DNA of 10,145 nt from DATEPR01 sp036503065 (GTDB lineage: Bacteria; Actinomycetota; Actinomycetes; Mycobacteriales; Pseudonocardiaceae). How positions within the stretch are numbered: the stretch's first letter is position 1; every line of letters begins with the position of its first letter. The position numbers and the translations under genes were made by a program. This document shows positions 6,510 to 10,145 of the stretch, in pieces. The stretch is taken from contig DASXXM010000129.1 of the NCBI GenBank assembly GCA_036503065.1, positions 1 to 10,145 on the forward strand, given 5' to 3'. The notes beneath the pieces were generated by a model that saw only the letters and a program-made list of their open reading frames with translations, did no database searches and had not been told where the DNA came from.

Positions 6510-7298
6510 CTACGTGGGCAGGTCGGCCATGAGGTCGGTTTCTGTGATGCCGGGGCCATGGCCGTCGCGGATGAACCATTCGGTGCCGAAGCCGTAGGCG
6601 AATGCGTCTGTGGGCATGGACAGGAAGAATGAGCTTTCGCTGATCTGGCTCGCGTGTGCCCGCATCGCGGCGCGCTTCGCTTCCAGGTACTTGCTGACGT
6701 CCACGGCCGCGGTGATGACCTCTTCCGGCTTGCCGAAGTTGTCCTGGCCTTCGATGTCGGGCATGTCCTCGCCGGTCTCCGCCAACAGGGCGCGGCCGCG
6801 CAGGAAATGGTCTCGGTTCATCGTGTTCTGGTAGACGCGCGGGGTGCCGGCCAGTTCGGCCGCCCGCAGGCCGACCCGGTGGACCTGGATGTGGTCCGGG
6901 TGACCGTAGCCGCCGTTGTCGTCGTAGACGGTCAGGACGTCCGCGTTCTCCTCGCGGAGGATCGTGGCCAGTTTTTCCGCCGCCTCGTCGACCGACGCCG
7001 TCCAGAACGAGCCGGGGGTGTCGTTGGTGGGCGTGCCCATCATGCCGGAGTCGGTGTAGCCAAGGAACTCGACGCGCTGGACGCCAAGAATGTCCGCCGC
7101 GGCCTGGGTTTCCACCACTCGGCGTTCCCACAACTGTTCGCCGTCGGCGAGAAAGCCGTCGGGGACCTCGCCGTTCTCGCCTCGTGTCGCCACCACCAGG
7201 ACGACCCGGTGGCCTTCTTCCGCCGCCTTGCGCATCACACCGCCCACCCCGATCGACTCGTCGTCGGGATGGGCGTGGAACGTCACGAGAGTTGCCAT
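6510..7298 (-). CDS. PIG-L/LmbE-family zinc-dependent N-deacetylase
   Basis: Predicted zinc hydrolase that removes an acyl group from an amino-sugar or related amide. With ATG at 7298 the protein has 262 residues. It opens ATLVTFHAHPDDESIGVGG, where the HPDD motif supplies zinc ligands H10 and D13 and the catalytic Asp 12. GGYGHPDHIQVH (129-140) supplies the second motif, with H136 aligning to the third zinc ligand and H133 to the catalytic His of MshB. Actinobacterial relatives include MshB and Mca of mycothiol metabolism, but the middle and C-terminal parts do not let me assign either, so I give no symbol. An upstream ATG at 7328 lies inside the terminator hairpin of the preceding gene and adds an atypical MVGALAYGAH, so I reject it. 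No clear ribosome binding site precedes 7298. The gene is convergent with the pca operon and probably unrelated to it. Confidence 0.88.
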   Translation of the reverse strand: MATLVTFHAHPDDESIGVGGVMRKAAEEGHRVVLVVATRGENGEVPDGFLADGEQLWERRVVETQAAADILGVQRVEFLGYTDSGMMGTPTNDTPGSFWTASVDEAAEKLATILREENADVLTVYDDNGGYGHPDHIQVHRVGLRAAELAGTPRVYQNTMNRDHFLRGRALLAETGEDMPDIEGQDNFGKPEEVITAAVDVSKYLEAKRAAMRAHASQISESSFFLSMPTDAFAYGFGTEWFIRDGHGPGITETDLMADLPT

Positions 7299-7311
7299 GT
7301 GCGCACCGTAC

Positions 7312-7344
7312 GCGAGGGCCCCGACCATCGGCCGGGGCCCTCGC
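7312..7344 (-). terminator. Hairpin terminator of the GH16 gene
   Basis: GCGAGGGCCCCG (7312-7323) and CGGGGCCCTCGC (7333-7344) pair perfectly over 12 bp; allowing one A-C mismatch the stem extends to 15 positions with a 3-nt loop. It starts 26 nt after the GH16 stop (7371) and ends 13 nt before the deacetylase start. There is no U-tract, which is common in actinobacteria. A related hairpin follows the lectin gene at 8981-9016. Confidence 0.7.
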
Positions 7345-7370
7345 TCTACATCAACGGCGTCGGGATCAAC

Positions 7371-8693
7371 TTACGGGCCGTTCCAGACCTGGTTGGCACC
7401 GCCGGAGCAGTCCCAGATCTGCAGCGGCGTGCCGTCCGCGGAGCTGACGCCGGTCGCGTCGAGGCACCTGCCGGAGTTGGTGTTCACCAACTGGTTGGAC
7501 GCCGTGTGTGTCCAGGACTGCGCACCGGTGCCGTTGCAGGTGAACAACTGCACCTTGGTGCCGTTCGCGGTGCCCGCCGCGGCAACGTCAAGGCACTTGC
7601 CCAGCGCCTGGTAGCTGCTGCCGTTGTGGGTCCACGACTGCGCGCCGGTGCCGTTGCACGTGAACAGCTGGACCTGGGTGCCGTCGGCGGGGTTGGCGCC
7701 CGCTACGTCGACGCACTTGCCGCCGAAACCGGTGATCTGGCTGCCGTTGGGCGGCGGGTTGCCGCCCCCGCCACCGTTGCTGGTGTACGCGGCCACGTAC
7801 TGGAGCGTCATCGTGCCGCCGGACGCGGTCGAGCCCTGCGGTGTGGTGCAGCCGCAGACGCCGTTCGGGAAGCCGCCGCCGATGGCCAGGTCGAGCATGA
7901 TCATCAGGCCGTGGTCGAACCCGGACTGCCAGGTCGCCGTGCCGACCTGGGACTCGGAGATCGAGAAGTATTGGTTGCCGTCCAGCAGGAAGTTGATCGA
8001 CTCGTTGGACGTGTTACGCCGGTCCTCGATCATCGTGTACGTGTGGAAGCCGCCCTGGCAGCCACCACAGCTCCGCAGGCCGCTGCCGATGCCGTTGCCC
8101 TCGTTGCACGGGCCGCCGGGGAAGACGCCGCAGTGGATGGTGCCGGCGACGGAGGACAGCGTGTTGACGTCCTCCATGATGTCGATCTCGCCGTTCTCCG
8201 GCCACTGGCCCTGGCCCAGCATCCAGAACGCCGGCCAGTAGCCGAGGCCGCCGGTTGGCTGCTGGATCGACGCCTGGACCATGAGTTCACCGCCGGCCGG
8301 AGCGCTGGCGATGGGGTTGGGCGTATGCAGCCGGCCGGATGTCCACGAGTTGCCGGAGCCCAGCGCGGTGATCTGCAGGTCGCCGTTGCCGTCGAGGTGC
8401 GTGTTGGCGGTCGAGTTGGTCATCGTCTCGATCTCGCCGGTACCGAAGGTGCCGGTGCCGGTGTCGTGCACCCATTGCCCGGACGGCGCGCTGCCGGCCG
8501 GGCCGTTGAAGTCGTCACTGAAGACGGTCGTGAAGCCGGCAGGTGGTGCCGGCACCGCGGACGGTGTGATCGCCGCGCTCGCCGTGCTCGTGCCCATGGT
8601 GAGGGCTGCTGTCATCGCGCCGGCCGCGGTGACGGTGGCGACCGCCGTCACGAGCCATCGTCGCGGTGAAGTGTTGATCTTGTCGCGGAACAT
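7371..8693 (-). CDS. Secreted GH16 endo-beta-glucanase with C-terminal ricin B lectin domain
   Basis: Extracellular glycoside hydrolase, most likely a beta-1,3-glucanase (laminarinase type). The 440-residue protein has a long signal peptide (1-40: basic SPRRWL start, hydrophobic core, TASA then AITP at the likely cut). The GH16 domain covers about 54-303, with GYWPAFWMLG (151-160) and the catalytic motif GEIDIME: E169 nucleophile, D171, E174 acid/base. A Gly/Pro linker (about 306-318) leads to a beta-trefoil lectin domain (319-440) with three subrepeats, each ending in a QxW motif (QSW, QSW, QVW) and carrying paired Cys. The lectin presumably anchors the enzyme to polysaccharide, such as fungal wall glucan. 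An AGGAGG lies 11 nt before ATG 8693. The signal peptide and lectin domain match the neighbouring lectin gene at 9036-9563. Substrate is inferred from family. Confidence 0.93.
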   Translation of the reverse strand: MFRDKINTSPRRWLVTAVATVTAAGAMTAALTMGTSTASAAITPSAVPAPPAGFTTVFSDDFNGPAGSAPSGQWVHDTGTGTFGTGEIETMTNSTANTHLDGNGDLQITALGSGNSWTSGRLHTPNPIASAPAGGELMVQASIQQPTGGLGYWPAFWMLGQGQWPENGEIDIMEDVNTLSSVAGTIHCGVFPGGPCNEGNGIGSGLRSCGGCQGGFHTYTMIEDRRNTSNESINFLLDGNQYFSISESQVGTATWQSGFDHGLMIMLDLAIGGGFPNGVCGCTTPQGSTASGGTMTLQYVAAYTSNGGGGGNPPPNGSQITGFGGKCVDVAGANPADGTQVQLFTCNGTGAQSWTHNGSSYQALGKCLDVAAAGTANGTKVQLFTCNGTGAQSWTHTASNQLVNTNSGRCLDATGVSSADGTPLQIWDCSGGANQVWNGP

Positions 8694-8704
8694 GTTCGCG
8701 ATGA

Positions 8705-8710
8705 CCTCCT
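8705..8710 (-). promoter_or_regulatory. Ribosome binding site of the GH16 gene
   Basis: AGGAGG on the - strand, 11 nt before ATG 8693, slightly longer than usual spacing. The same TAGGAGGTCATCGCGA context recurs before the lectin gene (9574-9579). Confidence 0.6.
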
Positions 8711-8727
8711 ACGCTGGTTGTCTCCGC

Positions 8728-8741
8728 TGGAAGCGCTTTCA
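8728..8741. promoter_or_regulatory. LacI-family-type operator palindrome upstream of the GH16 gene
   Basis: TGGAAGCGCTTTCA is a 14-bp palindrome with one mismatched pair, centred on the CG dinucleotide typical of LacI/GalR-family sites. It is close to the CebR/CelR site TGGGAGCGCTCCCA that controls cellulose and glucan enzymes in actinobacteria. It lies 35-48 nt upstream of the start codon, where a repressor would block transcription until a glucan-derived oligosaccharide is sensed. The regulator is not in the window, so this is inference from the motif. The matching position in the lectin copy (9597-9610) is no longer palindromic. Confidence 0.5.
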
Positions 8742-8744
8742 AAC

Positions 8745-8850
8745 CTGTCCTCAGGTTGCGCCGACAGAGTGAGATCGGTCAAGAAGTCACCGGTTCCGGA
8801 ACTTTGCCAGTTGTCGCGTGTGTACGTATCTCGCGCGCGGTGTGCTATAG
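8745..8850 (-). promoter_or_regulatory. Conserved promoter block of the GH16 gene
   Basis: This stretch aligns almost without gaps to 9615-9720 upstream of the lectin gene, at an offset of about 870 bp. Shared parts include TTGACCGATCT on the - strand (a -35 candidate, hexamer at 8777-8782) and a 21-bp identical segment at 8792-8812 that contains the perfect 10-bp palindrome GTTCCGGAAC (8793-8802). No convincing -10 box is seen at 17-18 nt spacing. I report the block as regulatory because of its conservation and position. Confidence 0.45.
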
Positions 8851-8873
8851 GCCGTCCGGGCTACCGCGGCACG

Positions 8874-8943
8874 ATTTCGGCCTGTCGGCTACCGCTGGTG
8901 CGCGGTCACGACCGGTCCTGGGCCCGCGAGACGGGTGACGCCG
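8874..8943 (+). pseudogene. Short remnant of an N,N-dimethylformamidase-like gene (copy 1)
   Basis: This stretch aligns without gaps to 9972-10041 in the second duplication unit, with shared runs such as TTTCGGCCT, GCTGGTG and CGGTCACGAC. In the same frame it encodes SACRLPLVRGHDRSWARE, matching SAYRLLLVNGHDVHWTWQ of copy 2, itself recognisable as the GHDxxWxWxMRDAV region of dimethylformamidase-like large subunits. Key aromatic residues are lost and nothing else of the gene remains, so it is a relic and not a coding gene. The 228 bp found between the promoter block and this motif in copy 2 are missing here. Confidence 0.5.
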
Positions 8944-8980
8944 CTGAAACTTTCACCCCGAAGCCACGGAAACCAGCTGC

Positions 8981-9016
8981 GCACGAGGGCACCGACCGGC
9001 GGTCGGGGCCCTGTGC
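8981..9016 (-). terminator. Hairpin terminator of the lectin gene
   Basis: The left arm 8981-8997 and right arm 9001-9016 pair over about 16 bp with one bulged base and one mismatch, around the 3-nt loop GGC. It begins 19 nt after the lectin stop codon (9036-9038). Its sequence is clearly related to the hairpin after the GH16 gene (7312-7344), so the terminator was part of the duplicated unit. Confidence 0.6.
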
Positions 9017-9035
9017 ACCAGTCGTCCGACTGCTG

Positions 9036-9563
9036 TTACGGGATGAGCCAGGCCTGGTTGTCCGCGCCGGTGCAGTCCCAGATCTGGAGTGGTGTGCCAT
9101 CCGCGGAGCTGACGCCGGTCGCGTCAAGACACTTGCCGGAGTTGGGGTTCACCAGTCCGTTGTTGTTCGCCGAGTGAACCCAGTTCTGTGCCACGGTGCC
9201 GTTGCAGTCGAACAGCTGCACCCTGGTGCCGTTCGCGGTGCCCGCAGCGGCCACGTCGAGGCACTTGTTCATCGCGGAGAAGAGACTGCCGCCCGCGGTC
9301 CACGCCTGCGCCACGGTGCCGTTGCAGGTGAACAGTTGGACCTGGGTGCCGTTGGCGCTGTTGGCGGCCTGGACGTCGACGCACTTGCCGCCGAAGCCGG
9401 TGATCACGCCGGTCCGGCCGACGATACCGGGGCTGACCGCGCCGGCCGCGGTACCGGTGCCCAGGGTGAACACGGCCGTCATCGCGCCGGCCGTGGCGAC
9501 GGTGGCGATCGCCACCACGAGCCACCGCCGTCTCGGCGAACTGCTGGTCTTCGTTCGGAACAT
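9036..9563 (-). CDS. Secreted ricin B-type lectin without catalytic domain, paralogue of the GH16 enzyme
   Basis: Predicted extracellular carbohydrate-binding protein. The 175 residues consist of a signal peptide (about 1-42, SSPRRRWLVVAIATVATAGAM core) and one beta-trefoil (about 52-175) with subrepeats ending QAW (86-88), QNW (126-128) and QAW (170-172) and the KCVDV/KCLDV/KCLDATG cysteine motifs. The N-terminus (MFR-K---SPRR-WLV---ATV-AGAMTA) and the C-terminus (LDATGVSSADGTPLQIWDC) nearly match the GH16 protein, while the whole catalytic domain and the Gly/Pro linker are absent. Only a short SPGIVGRTGV stretch joins signal to lectin. The frame is intact and has an AGGAGG 10 nt before ATG 9563, so it is probably expressed. 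Role is unknown: it may bind glycans of a target wall or of the producer's own surface. Confidence 0.88.
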   Translation of the reverse strand: MFRTKTSSSPRRRWLVVAIATVATAGAMTAVFTLGTGTAAGAVSPGIVGRTGVITGFGGKCVDVQAANSANGTQVQLFTCNGTVAQAWTAGGSLFSAMNKCLDVAAAGTANGTRVQLFDCNGTVAQNWVHSANNNGLVNPNSGKCLDATGVSSADGTPLQIWDCTGADNQAWLIP

Positions 9564-9614
9564 GTCGCGATGACCTCCTACGTTGGGCGTCTCAACTGGA
9601 AGTGCCGTCTGGCT

Positions 9615-9720
9615 GGACCACAGGTTGCTCCCGGGTTACAAGATCGGTCAATAAGTCCCTGGTTCCGGAACTTTGCCAGTTCGTCAAGTGTGTACAGATT
9701 TCACCTAAGGTGTGCTATGG
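9615..9720 (-). promoter_or_regulatory. Conserved promoter block of the lectin gene
   Basis: Counterpart of 8745-8850. It keeps TTGACCGATCT on the - strand (hexamer at 9646-9651), the identical 21-bp segment (9661-9681) with the GTTCCGGAAC palindrome (9662-9671), and the GGTGTGCTAT run at 9709-9718. The region between the block and the gene has changed more, including the decayed LacI-type site at 9597-9610. Confidence 0.42.
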
Positions 9721-9826
9721 GCCGTTTGGGTGCCACCGAACGGCGGCAGGGTCGGGCGCGCGGGTTCGCGGTTGATCCTTTTCGGACAGTGCGGGACCGG
9801 GCACTGGACATCCCGGACACCTGGCG

Positions 9827-10145
9827 CAGTTCGCCTATCGCGCCAAGCAGGTCTCGTTCGACCGGCCCGCCGCCGAAACGCCGGGCGTAAGGCCGCACGC
9901 ACTGGCTGGACGCCGGCGGCATCGAGGTCGACTACTGCGCCAATCGCGACCCGCACCTCGACCCCGGCATCCTTTCGGCCTACCGGCTACTGCTGGTGAA
10001 CGGTCACGACGTGCACTGGACCTGGCAAATGCGCGACGCCGTCCTCGGCGCCGACACGTCGTGGTGGCGGATTCGGTGTCAGCCACTCGGTGACGCGGCT
10101 CGGTCGGATGCCCGCGAGTCGAACGCGGTGTTCTCTGCTCCCGAA
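9827..10145 (+). pseudogene. Broken N,N-dimethylformamidase-like gene (copy 2; runs to the window edge)
   Basis: Two pieces are recognisable. FAYRAKQVSFDRP is encoded from 9830, resembling the family's YxxSFDRP segment. In a different frame, HWLDAGGIEVDYCANRDPHL then DPGILSAYRLLLVNGHD and VHWTWQMRDAV are encoded from 9900; intact relatives read roughly WLExxGYDVDYCTDxDLH...YRLLLSVGHDEYWSWEMRDAV. An in-frame TAA (9888-9890) precedes the second piece, the two pieces are out of frame, and about 15 family residues (the AAGGNVAFFSGN-type segment) are missing between MRDAV and SWWRIR. No start codon or N-terminal domain is visible. The frame stays open to the window end, so more may follow. It is divergent from the lectin gene. 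Family assignment rests on motif recall; the broken state is seen directly. Confidence 0.6.

Larger units (their letters stand above)
7312..8943. repeat. Unit 1 of a tandem duplication
   Basis: This unit holds a hairpin terminator, a ricin-domain gene on the - strand with a related signal peptide, a promoter block and a fragment of a dimethylformamidase-like gene. The same parts in the same order and orientation recur from 8981. Unit 1 differs by holding the GH16 catalytic domain and by lacking about 228 bp upstream of the promoter block. Arms are diverged, so this is not a recent exact duplication. Confidence 0.7.
8981..10050. repeat. Unit 2 of a tandem duplication
   Basis: Counterpart of 7312-8943. 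It begins at the lectin terminator, about 40 bp after the end of unit 1 similarity. From start codon to GGTGTGCTAT the offset between units is a steady 869-870 bp; it rises to 1098 bp at the dimethylformamidase-like motif. The right border is uncertain because the similarity to unit 1 fades at about 10045. Confidence 0.65.

Noticed and set aside
7299..7328. ATG 7328 as start of the PIG-L deacetylase
   Set aside because: It lies inside the hairpin at 7312-7344 and adds a non-family N-terminus; ATG 7298 puts the HPDD motif at the usual distance from the start.
7371..7740. Tandem DNA repeats within the GH16 gene 3' part
   Set aside because: These are the three subrepeats of a beta-trefoil lectin domain, a normal protein-level repeat and not a separate element.
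6654..8669. Open frame of 671 codons on the + strand opposite the deacetylase and GH16 genes
   Set aside because: Antisense shadow of two genes with clear catalytic motifs; no recognisable domain and no credible ribosome binding site.
8630..8693. Twin-arginine signal in the GH16 and lectin precursors
   Set aside because: SPRRWLV and SPRRRWLV loosely fit RRx-hydrophobic, but the full (S/T)RRxFLK pattern is missing; I call them plain signal peptides with Tat export undecided.
8718..9890. Open frame of 390 codons on the + strand across the lectin gene
   Set aside because: It runs antisense through the lectin. Only the short stretch at 8874-8943 has meaning, as a dimethylformamidase-like relic; the rest is shadow.
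8694..10145. Insertion sequence or integrase as cause of the duplication
   Set aside because: I see no transposase coding, terminal inverted repeats or clear target-site duplication at the unit borders.

Overview
The window is high-GC DNA with tightly overlapping genes, several GTG starts, TAGNNT-type -10 boxes, a PIG-L deacetylase of the mycothiol-associated family and a secreted GH16/ricin-lectin enzyme. Together these point to a soil-type actinobacterium, probably in or near the Pseudonocardiales. The order assignment is inference; the high-GC actinobacterial character is well supported.

Left two thirds (1-6393): a complete-looking operon for protocatechuate breakdown, in the order pcaI-pcaJ-pcaH-pcaG-pcaB-pcaD-pcaC-pcaR (IclR regulator), all on the + strand and with seven junctions that overlap or nearly touch. 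PcaHG opens the ring of protocatechuate, PcaB cyclises carboxymuconate, PcaC decarboxylates the lactone, PcaD hydrolyses the enol-lactone to 3-oxoadipate, and PcaIJ loads CoA. The final thiolase, PcaF, is not in the window. Divergent from the operon is the N-terminal 157-residue part of an aldehyde dehydrogenase of the benzaldehyde/vanillin dehydrogenase type, which would plausibly feed aromatic acids into the pathway. The shared intergenic region (472-657) holds two good sigma70-like promoters, each with a 15-bp GTTCN-N5-CGAAC inverted repeat of IclR type. I infer that the operon's own regulator controls both directions.

Middle (6394-7298): a short convergent spacer with a hairpin, then a PIG-L/LmbE-family zinc deacetylase on the - strand.

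Right third (7299-10145): a tandem duplication. Unit 1 (about 7312-8943) is, in - strand order, a decayed fragment of an N,N-dimethylformamidase-like gene (itself on the + strand), a conserved promoter block, a secreted GH16 glucanase with a C-terminal ricin B lectin domain, and a hairpin terminator. Unit 2 (about 8981-10050 or beyond) repeats all these parts, but its secreted protein keeps only the signal peptide and the lectin domain and lacks the catalytic domain. Unit 2 also retains more of the dimethylformamidase-like remnant, which is frameshifted, interrupted by a stop and internally deleted. A LacI-type operator palindrome upstream of the GH16 gene has decayed in the lectin-only copy. 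This duplicated lectin/glucanase module with broken flanking genes is the most unusual part of the window. I found no CRISPR array, tRNA, rRNA or insertion sequence.
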